NCBI GenBank assembly: GCA_904398315.1
Contig: CAJFPD010000011.1
Location: 1-40,769, forward strand
From: Candidatus Alangreenwoodia gallinarii
Lineage (GTDB): Bacteria > Bacillota > Clostridia > Peptostreptococcales > Anaerovoracaceae
DNA: 40,769 nucleotides
Direction: 5' to 3'
The translations under genes and the position numbers were made by a program. The notes beneath the pieces are model-generated. The model worked only from the letters and a program-made list of their open reading frames with translations, searched no databases and was not told where the DNA came from. Positions within the stretch are counted from its first letter, which is position 1; every line of letters begins with the position of its first letter. Positions 8,046 to 16,470 of this stretch are shown here, piece after piece.

Positions 8046-8882
8046 TCAGGCTGATGTCATATCGATGACGACGATGCCGATATTTTTTTTCTTGGAAAAG
8101 AAATATCCGCAGTCTGCCGGCTGAAATTTCCGCCGGACGAATTCTTTCCGCTCCTCCTCTGTTTCAAAACGGTAGTAATATTTTACGTATTCCTCCGCTT
8201 CCTCCAGTGTCCGGCAGGGCTGTCCGAATTCCAGCGTCAGCGGAATCGTCTCAAAGGAGACGCCTTTTTCGCTGAGAAAACCGACGATCGCTTCCATCGT
8301 CTCAAAGGGTCTCTTTTTCTTTTCGCCTCCGCTTTTTTCCGTTTCATTCGCTCTGTCCGATGCGGGGCGGTTCTCTCTGACATTCTGCAAAGCTGCCTGA
8401 CGGAAACGACTGCGGTCAGAAAAGGCCTGTTTTTTCTGACGGATTTCCTCTTTATCATACCGGGGAACGACGGCGATCACCTGATGAGAGGCGATCTTTT
8501 TCAGGGCTTCCCAGTCGCGGATGACAGCTCCGAAATAGCTGAAAATGACGGTATCAAAAGAACGTCCGGCAAATACCTTCTGCCAGTCACCCTCCAGAAA
8601 TTCCAGATTCGGCAGCGGATGTCCGGACTGTATGCCGCGGCAGAAAGCCACAGCCTGCGGATCGATGTCGTTGGCCGTATAGGAGGCCGTCAAAGGGGCG
8701 AGATGGCGTGCCAGGGCTCCCGTTCCGCAGGCGAGCTCGCAGCAGGATGCCTGCGGGCTGAGATACGGCGCGATATGTTCTGTGAGTTTCTCGTGATAGC
8801 GGGTGTAAGCGGATGCCTGTTCATACCAGCGGGCGGAACTCTCGTTCCAGCGGCTGAAAGTACCTTTTTTCTGTGTATTCAT
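8046..8882 (-). CDS. Class I SAM-dependent methyltransferase
   Basis: A 278-aa cytoplasmic enzyme with a Rossmann methyltransferase fold. The SAM-binding motif I is ELACGTGALARHLA (about residues 49-62) and NDIDPQ follows; a post-I acidic residue and a FSYFGAV segment complete the core. A Lys/Arg-rich loop near residues 155-195 is unlike the core and has no assigned role. The substrate is unknown; the N terminus WNESSARWYEQASAYTRYH resembles small-molecule methyltransferases. It stands alone on the minus strand between plus-strand units. The ribosome site is AGAGAGG. Its leader carries six copies of a TTTA repeat. Confidence 0.85.
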   Translation of the reverse strand: MNTQKKGTFSRWNESSARWYEQASAYTRYHEKLTEHIAPYLSPQASCCELACGTGALARHLAPLTASYTANDIDPQAVAFCRGIQSGHPLPNLEFLEGDWQKVFAGRSFDTVIFSYFGAVIRDWEALKKIASHQVIAVVPRYDKEEIRQKKQAFSDRSRFRQAALQNVRENRPASDRANETEKSGGEKKKRPFETMEAIVGFLSEKGVSFETIPLTLEFGQPCRTLEEAEEYVKYYYRFETEEERKEFVRRKFQPADCGYFFSKKKNIGIVVIDMTSA

Positions 8883-8906
8883 ATCAGTCAGGACCTCTCT
8901 TTTATT

Positions 8907-8930
8907 TTTATTTATTTATTTATTTATTTA
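8907..8930. repeat. (TTTA)6 tetranucleotide repeat in the methyltransferase leader
   Basis: Six perfect TTTA units (TAAA on the coding strand of the methyltransferase), 25-48 bases upstream of its ATG. Four is not a multiple of three and the tract lies between any promoter and the ribosome site, so length change would alter spacing or expression, not the protein. Confidence 0.8.
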
Positions 8931-9557
8931 TTCTTGTCTGATCTTGTCGCTTCTGTTTCCTCCGGTCTTTCCCGTTTTCTGCTTTTTTCCGGAATCCGCA
9001 GTATGCGGGCACTGCTATTATTCTATCATGACCGATTCTCTTTTCGCACTTTTTTCGGCTGCGAACAGAGAAAAAGAAGAAAAATGAAAATGAAAAACAG
9101 GGGAATAAAAATAAGGAAAAAAGACACGACTCCGCCGGAGATACGTGTCTTTTCCGCTGCCCTGAAGCAGTCGTTCTGATCGTGTTATGTCTTGTGTTTC
9201 TCTTTCCTGCGAATTTTTCGGACGGCCGCAGGGGAAACATCCGCGCCCTGCAAAAGCGGGATGTGCCGTACTGTCTGCTCCAATATCACGCTGTCAGGCG
9301 GATGACCTGCTTATAATATATCGATTCGTTTTATACAATATGATATAAAATAAACTAAATTTAACTTAATATGAGTATAACATAATATAGCGGGATGTCA
9401 ATAAAAAATATTTATAAAAATATGGACAAATTAGTTTTTGTTTGAATTCATATAAATATATTTCAGTGTGGAATCGAAAAACAGAGGAACGAGAGGGCGG
9501 CAGGAGTCAGGAAGAAAGCGGAAAAAAATTGGCATGGCTCAATTCCGAATGACATGA
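8931..9557. other. Non-coding stretch, AT-rich in its second half
   Basis: I see no convincing gene here. A hairpin with arms AAAAGACACG (9119-9128) and CGTGTCTTTT (9144-9153) resembles a bidirectional terminator without a nearby gene end. Bases 9305-9470 are extremely rich in A and T. The 10-mer AGCGGGATGT occurs twice (near 9257 and 9389). The ORFs predicted here are low-complexity. Confidence 0.5.
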
Positions 9558-9563
9558 TATAAT
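9558..9563 (+). promoter_or_regulatory. Extended -10 box upstream of the fusion gene
   Basis: TGATATAAT (TGn plus TATAAT) lies 70 bases before the start at 9636. No -35 box fits well at 17 bases, which is usual for extended -10 promoters. Confidence 0.5.
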
Positions 9564-9635
9564 AATTCATGCTTTCGGTTTGAACCGGCAACCCCCGCAA
9601 AGAGGAAAAACATCAGAGAGGACGGAGAACAGAAT

Positions 9636-11372
9636 ATGGATCAAATCAGGAAACCGGCGGGACTGATCCTGGCAGCCGGATTTTCATCGAGAATGAAAGA
9701 CTTCAAACCTCTGATGAAAATCGGCGGCCTGAGCCCGCTTGAGATTCTCATCAATCATTTCAGAGCCGCAGGCGTGGAAGATATTTTCGTGGTGACAGGA
9801 TATAATGCAGAGGTACTCGATCATTTTCTCGCCGGCAAGGGTGTAAAGACAATATATAATGAAAATTTTGAGGACGGGATGTTCACCTCGGTGCAGGCCG
9901 GAGTGAAGGCGGCGTCGGAAAACGGAAATGACTGTTTTCTGCTGACGCCGGTGGATATACCTCTGATTCCGCCGTATATCATGAAGGCTGTTCTGAACAG
10001 ACAGTATAAGACGCCGGACTGTTTCGTGGTTCCCTGCTATGAGGGGAAAAAGGGACATCCTCTTTCGATTCCTGCGGATTATACTGCAGAAATTCTGGAA
10101 AGCACCGGCGAAAACGGAATGAAATCGATTACCTCACTGCACGAGGACAGGATGGTTTACCTCGAGACGAACTGCGAGAGCATCATCCTCGATATGGATA
10201 CCCAGGAGGCCTATGCGGAGCTGATCCGGTATTACGATGAAAATAAATATCCGACGGAGGAACAGTGCCGGAGGATCCTGGATCGTATGGGCACGCCGGC
10301 ACATGTCGTACGCCACTGCGAGGCTGTGACGGAGACGGCGGTGAAGATCGGAGAGGCGCTCAACGAGCACGGCTGTCATTTCAGCATACCTCTGATCCGG
10401 GCGGCGAGTCTGCTTCACGATGCGCTGCGGGTACGAAAAAAGCACTGGCAGGCAGGCGCGGAGATGGCTTTCGATTACGGTTATCCTGAGGTGGCTGATA
10501 TCATTCTGGATCATATGAACTATATGCATCCGATTCCTGTCTTTGAGATCACGGAGAAAGATATCGTATGCCTCTCGGATAAGCTGAGACAGGAGGACAA
10601 GCTGGTTACGCTTGACGAACGTCTGGAACCGGTCCGCAGGCGCTGGGCGGATAATCCGGAGGCGCTGCAGATTATCGAAGACAAGATCGAGGCGGCGCAG
10701 GCCGTCATGGAGTATATCGAAAACATCATAGGAGTTCGTATTTATGATCTCCTGACGCAGTCTGATGTGGAAAAAGAGAAAGAATACCGCGAAGAAAAAC
10801 CGCAGGGGAGACGTCTCATTCTGGTCAGACACGGAGAAACACAGCGTCATAAGGAGAAGGTCTTTATGGGGCAGTACGACGTACCTCTGGATCCGGAGGG
10901 AAAGGAGCAGTGTACGATCGTAGGCCTGGAGCTGCAGCATTTCGATATCGATACCGACAGGATCTACACGAGCGATCTGAAACGGGCCAAGGAAAGCGCG
11001 AAGATTATCGCCAAGATTTTAGATTCCCAGCCTTCGGTGGAGGAGCTTCCGGAGCTGAGGGAGATGTCTCTGGGAGCATGGGACGGAAAATTCATCCGGG
11101 AGATTCAGAGAGATCATCCGCAGGAATTTGCGGAACGCGGCAGAGATATGCTGCATTACAAAATCGATGAAAATGCAGAAAACTTTGTGGAGCTCCAGCA
11201 GCGGGTGATGAAAAAGGTGAATGAGATCATCGCTTCGACGCAGGGTGATATCCTGATCGTAGCTCATTCCGGCGTCAACCGTGTCATCATGTGCAGCCTG
11301 ATGGGGAAAAAGCTGGAGGATATCTTCCGCATCGAATTTCAACGCGGAACGTATCAGATCCTTGAGCTGTAA
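9636..11372 (+). CDS. Three-domain protein: MobA/MocA-like nucleotidyltransferase + HD + histidine phosphatase
   Basis: A 578-aa fusion. Residues 1-200 form a nucleotidyltransferase of the MobA/MocA type with LILAAGFSSRM and the metal-binding TPVDIPL motif. Residues 215-365 hold an HD hydrolase domain with HVVRHCEAV and SLLHD. Residues 385-578 are a histidine phosphatase (phosphoglycerate mutase superfamily) with the catalytic RHGET and the later AHSGVNR motif. The MocA-like family adds CMP or GMP to molybdenum cofactor in some members; the substrate here is not known, and no xanthine dehydrogenase or moco gene is in the window. Joining transferase, HD and phosphatase suggests that one nucleotide-linked metabolite is made and removed by the same protein. 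Ribosome site GAGAGGACGGAG. Confidence 0.85.
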   Translation: MDQIRKPAGLILAAGFSSRMKDFKPLMKIGGLSPLEILINHFRAAGVEDIFVVTGYNAEVLDHFLAGKGVKTIYNENFEDGMFTSVQAGVKAASENGNDCFLLTPVDIPLIPPYIMKAVLNRQYKTPDCFVVPCYEGKKGHPLSIPADYTAEILESTGENGMKSITSLHEDRMVYLETNCESIILDMDTQEAYAELIRYYDENKYPTEEQCRRILDRMGTPAHVVRHCEAVTETAVKIGEALNEHGCHFSIPLIRAASLLHDALRVRKKHWQAGAEMAFDYGYPEVADIILDHMNYMHPIPVFEITEKDIVCLSDKLRQEDKLVTLDERLEPVRRRWADNPEALQIIEDKIEAAQAVMEYIENIIGVRIYDLLTQSDVEKEKEYREEKPQGRRLILVRHGETQRHKEKVFMGQYDVPLDPEGKEQCTIVGLELQHFDIDTDRIYTSDLKRAKESAKIIAKILDSQPSVEELPELREMSLGAWDGKFIREIQRDHPQEFAERGRDMLHYKIDENAENFVELQQRVMKKVNEIIASTQGDILIVAHSGVNRVIMCSLMGKKLEDIFRIEFQRGTYQILEL

Positions 11373-11505
11373 CAGCCGGGCTCCGGTTACCCGGTCATAA
11401 GTAAAGAAGACCGGTCAGAGAAAAAAGGGACAGGAAATCCGCAGGGTTTCCGGGTCATAAGAAAAAACCTCCCGTCGTATCTTAATAGCGAGGGGAGGTT
11501 TTTCT
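11373..11505 (+). promoter_or_regulatory. Structured leader with ribosome site inside a terminator-like hairpin
   Basis: Three hairpins lie between the fusion gene and the 144-aa gene: CCGGG/CCCGG (11376-11380 with 11390-11394), an 8-bp stem 11433-11440 with 11444-11451, and an 11-bp perfect stem 11463-11473 with 11493-11503. The first two are each followed by GTCATAAG (11394-11401 and 11454-11461). The third has the T run of a terminator, but its right arm is also the ribosome site GGGGAGG for the ATG at 11506. Confidence 0.55.
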
Positions 11506-11940
11506 ATGGAGGAAAGGAACGGAAACCGCAGAACTTCACATAATCCGCCGTCAGGAGTTTATCACGGGACGTTTTCAAAAGCGTCCTCAAAGGTATCAGG
11601 GAAGGCATCCGGATTGAAGTGGAAGATCGCCGTCTGTATTCTCATCATCATCGCCGTACTGATCGTGAAGAAATTTGACGGCCAGGCGAAAAACAGAGTC
11701 GTCGGCGCTATTGCGGAATACTACGGACGGGATTATTCTGTGGAAGATGTGGTATCCGCCGTATCCGGCGGTCTGAAAAAGGCAGAGGATATTCCTGCGA
11801 AAATCCGCGAAGGAGTATCCGGCGGGGAAGAGCAGAAGGAGAAATCGGAGAATGCGGAAACGACGGCAGAGGATGACTCAGAGGGAGAAGCTGCGGAGAG
11901 CGGATCCTCTGACAGGTCTTCACAAGAAGGAGAATTGTGA
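11506..11940 (+). CDS. Membrane-anchored protein, SpoIVFA-like N-terminal part without M23 domain
   Basis: A 144-aa protein with about 40 polar N-terminal residues, one membrane segment (about residues 44-60, ICILIIIAVLIV-like), a stretch with AKNRVVGAIAEYYGRDYSVEDVV, and an acidic Ser/Glu-rich tail. The shape and the position directly before an M50 protease match SpoIVFA, which anchors and inhibits SpoIVFB, but the C-terminal LytM/M23 domain of SpoIVFA is absent. The likeness rests on context and layout, so the assignment is tentative. It overlaps the next gene by four bases. Translation starts at the ATG just after the hairpin at 11463-11503. Confidence 0.6.
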   Translation: MEERNGNRRTSHNPPSGVYHGTFSKASSKVSGKASGLKWKIAVCILIIIAVLIVKKFDGQAKNRVVGAIAEYYGRDYSVEDVVSAVSGGLKKAEDIPAKIREGVSGGEEQKEKSENAETTAEDDSEGEAAESGSSDRSSQEGEL

Positions 11941-12596
11941 GCTATCTTCTGTTTTATCTGATCACATTTGTCTTTTCATTTCTCCATGAACTGGCTCATG
12001 CGGGAGCTGCGCGGCTGTGCGGATGCAGTTTTTCCATCGGAACGGCGGGCATTTTCGGAAATGTGGTATATGTCGAAAGCGAAGGCCGGACGGTCTTTGT
12101 CAGGACGATGATTCAGATCGCCGGCCCCGCTTTCAATCTCGCCGTCGTCTGCATCTGCACGGGAGCGGCGCGGGTCTGCGGCGGTCTGCGGCTGACTGAT
12201 CCCGGACTGCTCGAGATGGTTCTTTATTCTAACCTGATGCTCGCGGCATTTAATCTGCTGCCGTTTTTTCCCCTGGACGGAGGGCGGATTTTCGAATCTC
12301 TGATCGCATATCTCGCCGGAGAAAAGGCGGCGAGAAGGGCGGTCACTTTTTTTTCCAGACTGTTTGCAGTTTTTATTTTCCTTTCCGGTCTGTACTTGGT
12401 AAAATATAATGCAGGAAATATCATACTTTCGTTTGCCGCCGTATATTTCTGGCGGATGATCGAGCGCGAAAATGAGAACCGTCTCTATGCGCGCGCGGAG
12501 AACAAATGGAGAGAAAGGCGATCAGATGAATCTTACCCAACGCGTCGAGGAACTGCTGATGCAGGTGGCAAAGCCCGCGGTTTACATGGGCGGTGA
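11937..12596 (+). CDS. M50 (site-2) metalloprotease, SpoIVFB-like
   Basis: A 219-aa intramembrane zinc protease. The zinc motif HELAH is at residues 17-21 (H17, E18, H21) inside the first membrane segment, and the third ligand region FPLDGGR has D114. Several further hydrophobic segments follow. SpoIVFB cuts pro-sigma-K in spore formers; whether this strain sporulates is not shown by the window, and other substrates are possible. The GTG start overlaps the preceding gene's stop (GTGA) and follows AAGGAGAA. The last 24 residues are encoded inside the next gene's 5' end and are hydrophilic. Confidence 0.85.
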   Translation: MSYLLFYLITFVFSFLHELAHAGAARLCGCSFSIGTAGIFGNVVYVESEGRTVFVRTMIQIAGPAFNLAVVCICTGAARVCGGLRLTDPGLLEMVLYSNLMLAAFNLLPFFPLDGGRIFESLIAYLAGEKAARRAVTFFSRLFAVFIFLSGLYLVKYNAGNIILSFAAVYFWRMIERENENRLYARAENKWRERRSDESYPTRRGTADAGGKARGLHGR

Positions 12597-14409
12597 GCTC
12601 TATTCCTGTGAAAAGGAGGCCGGGGAGACAGATCTGAATTTCGGATTCTGTTTTCCCGATACTTATGAAATCGGCATGTCTTATCTCGGGCTGCAGATCA
12701 TATATCATGTGCTGAATGAGCAGGAAAATGTCTTTTGCCAGCGCTTTTTCGCACCGGGAACAGATATGGAGGCTCTTATGAGACAGAACGGGCTTCCTCT
12801 GTTTTCCGTCGAAAAGAAACAGCCCGCCGCTGAAATGGATATTCTCGGCTTCACTCTGCAGTACGAGCTGTCCTTTACGAATATTCTCAATATGCTGAAT
12901 CTGGCGGGGATTCCTCTCCGAAGCCGCGACAGAGGTGAGGAGTATCCGGTGATCGCAGCGGGAGGGAATTGTTCCTTCAATCCGGAGCCTCTGGCCGATA
13001 TCATCGACTTTTTTATGATCGGCGACGGAGAGGAGGTTCTCGTCGAAGTGGCGGAGACGGCGATACGCCATAAGAAAGAGGGAGGTACGAAGCGCGGTCT
13101 GCTGGAAAAGCTGGCCCGAATCGAAGGAGTTTATGTCCCCGCCTTTTACCGTCCGGAATACGGAGAGGACGGCATGCTTACAGGATATGAAAAGCTGTAT
13201 GACGGCGCACCGGATCGTGTGGTAAAGCGCATTGTAAACGATATGGATACGGTGACCTATCCGCTGAAGCCGGTCGTTCCTTTTGTGGATGTGGTGCATG
13301 ACCGCTCCGTCATCGAGCTGTTTCGCGGCTGTACGCGGGGATGCCGTTTCTGTCAGGCGGGCATGATCTGCCGGCCGGTGCGGGAGCGGAGCAGGCAGAA
13401 GGTGGTGGAATATGCGGAAAAACAGCTGGACAATACGGGCTATGACGAGATGTCTCTGCTCTCTCTGTCTACCAGTGATTATTCCGAAATCGAGCCTCTC
13501 GTCTCCGATCTGATGAAATCGTGCCGGAAGCGTGAGGCCGGCCTGTCGCTTCCTTCCCTGCGGCTCGATTCCTTTTCCTATGAGATTCTCGACGAGATTC
13601 AGAAGTACAGAAAGACGGGTCTGACTTTTGCTCCGGAGGCGGGAACGCAGCGGCTGAGAGATATCATCAATAAATCCATCACGGACGAGCATATCGACGC
13701 GGCGGCAGAGCAGGCTATCCGGCTGGGATATCAGCACATCAAGCTCTATTTTATGATCGGTCTGCCGGGAGAGACAGATGAGGATCTGGACGGAATCGCG
13801 GAAATCGCGGAACGGATGAACCGCATATACCGCAGAGTATGTCAGGATATGCCGGAGCGGAAAGGACGCTTTCAGGTCACCGTCAGTGTGTCCAATTTCG
13901 TTCCCAAGGCTCATACACCGTTTCAGTGGGCAGCTCAGGACACACCGGAAGAATTCAACAGAAAACACTATTATCTGAAGGACCGCCTGAAGAGGATCAA
14001 GGGGGTCTCTTATCAGTATCACGGCACAGAGACAAGCTCTCTTGAGGCTGTCTTCGCCAGGGGAGACCGGCGCGTATGCGATGCGCTGATCCGCGCCTTT
14101 GAAATGGGATGCAAATTTGACGGCTGGACGGAACATTTCGATTACGGAAAGTGGATGAGAGCTTTTGAGGAGACGGGGATCCGCCCGGAATTTTATTCGG
14201 AGCGTCTGCGGGATACGGAGGAATTTCTGCCCTGGGATCTGATCGATTCCGGCGTGACGAAGGCATATCTGCTGAAGGAGTACCGGAAAGCACAGGAAGA
14301 GGCTGTCACGCCGGACTGCCGGGAAGGTTGTACGGGCTGCGGAATCCGCAGGCTGACGGAGTGTCCGGATTACCGGGGCAGCAGGAAAGAACAGACGGAG
14401 CAGGCATAG
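12526..14409 (+). CDS. TIGR03960 family B12-binding-type radical SAM protein
   Basis: A 627-aa protein of the family with an N-terminal cobalamin-binding-like domain (residues 1-220), a radical SAM core with CTRGCRFC giving the 4Fe-4S ligands C269, C273 and C276, and a C-terminal Cys cluster CREGCTGCGIRR. I chose the ATG at 12526, because the sequence from there (VEELLMQVAKPAVYMGGE) matches the normal N terminus; it overlaps the M50 gene by 71 bases. The family is almost always followed by a TIGR03936 gene, as here; the reaction is not known, and the pair lies near ribosome-linked genes in Clostridia, which suggests RNA or translation modification. Confidence 0.92.
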   Translation: MNLTQRVEELLMQVAKPAVYMGGELYSCEKEAGETDLNFGFCFPDTYEIGMSYLGLQIIYHVLNEQENVFCQRFFAPGTDMEALMRQNGLPLFSVEKKQPAAEMDILGFTLQYELSFTNILNMLNLAGIPLRSRDRGEEYPVIAAGGNCSFNPEPLADIIDFFMIGDGEEVLVEVAETAIRHKKEGGTKRGLLEKLARIEGVYVPAFYRPEYGEDGMLTGYEKLYDGAPDRVVKRIVNDMDTVTYPLKPVVPFVDVVHDRSVIELFRGCTRGCRFCQAGMICRPVRERSRQKVVEYAEKQLDNTGYDEMSLLSLSTSDYSEIEPLVSDLMKSCRKREAGLSLPSLRLDSFSYEILDEIQKYRKTGLTFAPEAGTQRLRDIINKSITDEHIDAAAEQAIRLGYQHIKLYFMIGLPGETDEDLDGIAEIAERMNRIYRRVCQDMPERKGRFQVTVSVSNFVPKAHTPFQWAAQDTPEEFNRKHYYLKDRLKRIKGVSYQYHGTETSSLEAVFARGDRRVCDALIRAFEMGCKFDGWTEHFDYGKWMRAFEETGIRPEFYSERLRDTEEFLPWDLIDSGVTKAYLLKEYRKAQEEAVTPDCREGCTGCGIRRLTECPDYRGSRKEQTEQA

Positions 14410-14419
14410 GAGGATTCAT

Positions 14420-15133
14420 ATGGGAAGATATCTTCTGAAATTTACAAAAGAGGGGAATATCAGATATATTTCACATCTGGATCTGCTGCGGGTCTTTCAG
14501 CGGGCGATGAAGAGGGCAGGAATCAGCCTGCGCTATTCCCAGGGATTCAATCCGCATGCGAAGATCAGCTTTGCGCATCCCCTTTCGCTGGGATACAGCA
14601 GTACGGGAGAATATATGGAATTTGAGACGACCGACGGAAAAACCGCAGAGGCGCAGCTGTATGCGCTGAGGGAATGCATGCCTGAGGGAATACGCCTGCT
14701 CTTCTGCAGCCCGCTGCCGGAGACGGCAAAGACCTCACTGGCAGCGGCGGTCACACATGCATCTTATGTGGTGCGTTTCCGGGGAGAACGAAGCGCCGGC
14801 ACCGTGATGGAGAAAAAGTCGGTGGAATATATCCGTCAGGAACAGATCATCTGCCGGAAGCTGAACAAGAAAAAGAAGGAAGTGCAGACCGATATCCGGC
14901 CACTGATCCTTTCGTTTTCTTCGGTGAAGACGGAGGGGAGCGATGCCGTCTTTTCCATGACGCTGCGGACGGGAAGCTCGGGCAATCTCAATCCGGAGAT
15001 GCTGATCCGGTCTTTCTGCGGTTTCTGCGGCGTGGAATATATACGTCATCAGTGGGACTACCGGCGTACAGAGATGTATTTTCTTCCGCAGCGGGCGCGG
15101 CAGATACGGCCTCTTGAGGAGTTTGCCGGATGA
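14420..15133 (+). CDS. TIGR03936/DUF2344 radical SAM-associated protein
   Basis: A 237-aa protein that begins with YLLKFTKEGNIRYISHLDL and has the SQGFNPHAKISFAHPL block, both signatures of this family. It has no cluster cysteines of its own and is thought to act with the upstream TIGR03960 protein, probably as its substrate-binding partner. It starts ten bases after that gene and is preceded by AGGAGG. It ends in an ATGA overlap with the AlaX gene. Confidence 0.92.
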   Translation: MGRYLLKFTKEGNIRYISHLDLLRVFQRAMKRAGISLRYSQGFNPHAKISFAHPLSLGYSSTGEYMEFETTDGKTAEAQLYALRECMPEGIRLLFCSPLPETAKTSLAAAVTHASYVVRFRGERSAGTVMEKKSVEYIRQEQIICRKLNKKKKEVQTDIRPLILSFSSVKTEGSDAVFSMTLRTGSSGNLNPEMLIRSFCGFCGVEYIRHQWDYRRTEMYFLPQRARQIRPLEEFAG

Positions 15134-16470
15134 AGGACGGATGCGCCGCCGGCGCATCGGAAGGGACAGATGATATGACAGAAAGAGAGACAGAACCTCT
15201 GACAGAGAAAATATATCAGAGGCAGCCGTATCAGAAGGAGTGGAAATCGGAGATACTTCGTACAGAGGGAAACAGCGTCGTGCTGAGATCCACCATTTTT
15301 GCTCCTGAGGCGGGCGGTCAGCCCAGCGACCGGGGAATGCTGGGCGGATATGAGGTGCGCCATGTGCGGGAAGAAAACGGAATTATTTACCATGAACTGG
15401 CGGACTCCGAAAAAACAGGGCAGGTGCAAATTAGTCTGGCTGCGGGACAGACGGTGGAGATGAAGATCGACTGGGAACGACGTTTTGATCATATGCAGAA
15501 TCATCTGGGCGAGCATATTCTCTCCGGCCTGTTCAAATCGGAATATGATGCGGATAATAAAGGATTTCACATGGGAGAGGACATCGCCACCTTCGATATC
15601 GACCGGAAGGAAATTACGGCTCAGATGCTGCGCAATATCGAACACAAGGCCAACCGGGCGGTCTACGATGCGATTCCCGTGGAGGTCAGCTTTGTGGAAA
15701 GCGCGGAGGATGCGCGGAGATATCCCCTCAGGAAGCCGCTTTCCGTGGATGAGGATATCCTCATCGTTACCGTAAAGGGCGTGGATTGTGTGGCCTGCTG
15801 CTGTCCGCATCCTTCCGATACGTCCCAGATCGGCATCATCAAGCTTCTTCGCACGGAGAAGTACAAGGGGATGACGCGTATCTATTTCAAATGCGGTATG
15901 CGGGCCCTGCTGGACTATGAGCAGAAGCATGAAGTGGTGACCGCTCTGGGAGAAAAATATTCAGCGGATGAATTTTCTCTGCTGAAGAAGGAGTCCATCG
16001 CGGAAGCCAAGAGAGAGGAAATGCGCAGAGAACTCAACCGGCTGAAGGACAGGCTGGCGGAAATCCGTGCATCAGAGCTTCTTTCCGGCGCGGAAACCTG
16101 TGTGACCGGAGAAATGGAAGAAGAGGGAACAGATGATCTGAAGCGGATCGCAAAAAAAGTGACAGCGAAGACGGATCTTCCCGTGATTCTCGCTTCCGTG
16201 AAGGATCGGTGTGTCTTTCTGACTCACAGCGGAAAGAGCGCTCTCCGCTGCGGTGCACTGGTGAAGGAATTCGCCCCGGGATCCGGCGGCAGAGGCGGCG
16301 GCAGCGATACGCAGGCACAGGTCGTTTTCAGAGACGAGGAAGCGATGCGGAATTTCGTGCAGATCGCGGTGTCATCCGTATCGCGGATACCGGAAACAAA
16401 GATGCAGAAATCGGAAGGACCGGCGAAGCAGGAAGGAGCAGACGATGGCAGACGGAAGGAACGGAAATAA
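15130..16470 (+). CDS. Alanyl-tRNA editing protein, AlaX-L type
   Basis: A 446-aa relative of the editing part of AlaRS that hydrolyses mischarged Ser- or Gly-tRNA(Ala). The N-terminal beta-barrel contains FAPEAGGQPSDRG; the zinc-binding editing core has NHLGEH (H125, H129) and later CVACCCPHPSD; a coiled stretch leads to the C-terminal DHHA1 domain with PGSGGRGGGSDTQAQ. This is the long AlaX-L form with DHHA1. Two starts are possible: ATG 15130, coupled to the previous stop, and ATG 15175 with AAGGGA upstream; I give the longer. The final 26 bases overlap mtnA. Confidence 0.9.
   Translation: MKDGCAAGASEGTDDMTERETEPLTEKIYQRQPYQKEWKSEILRTEGNSVVLRSTIFAPEAGGQPSDRGMLGGYEVRHVREENGIIYHELADSEKTGQVQISLAAGQTVEMKIDWERRFDHMQNHLGEHILSGLFKSEYDADNKGFHMGEDIATFDIDRKEITAQMLRNIEHKANRAVYDAIPVEVSFVESAEDARRYPLRKPLSVDEDILIVTVKGVDCVACCCPHPSDTSQIGIIKLLRTEKYKGMTRIYFKCGMRALLDYEQKHEVVTALGEKYSADEFSLLKKESIAEAKREEMRRELNRLKDRLAEIRASELLSGAETCVTGEMEEEGTDDLKRIAKKVTAKTDLPVILASVKDRCVFLTHSGKSALRCGALVKEFAPGSGGRGGGSDTQAQVVFRDEEAMRNFVQIAVSSVSRIPETKMQKSEGPAKQEGADDGRRKERK

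Noticed and set aside
11373..11505. T-box or other named riboswitch
   Set aside because: No T-box GGTGG-type signature and no match to the conserved cores that I know; kept as an unnamed leader.
12421..14136. 571-aa minus-strand ORF
   Set aside because: Antisense of the radical SAM gene; the plus frame has all family motifs.
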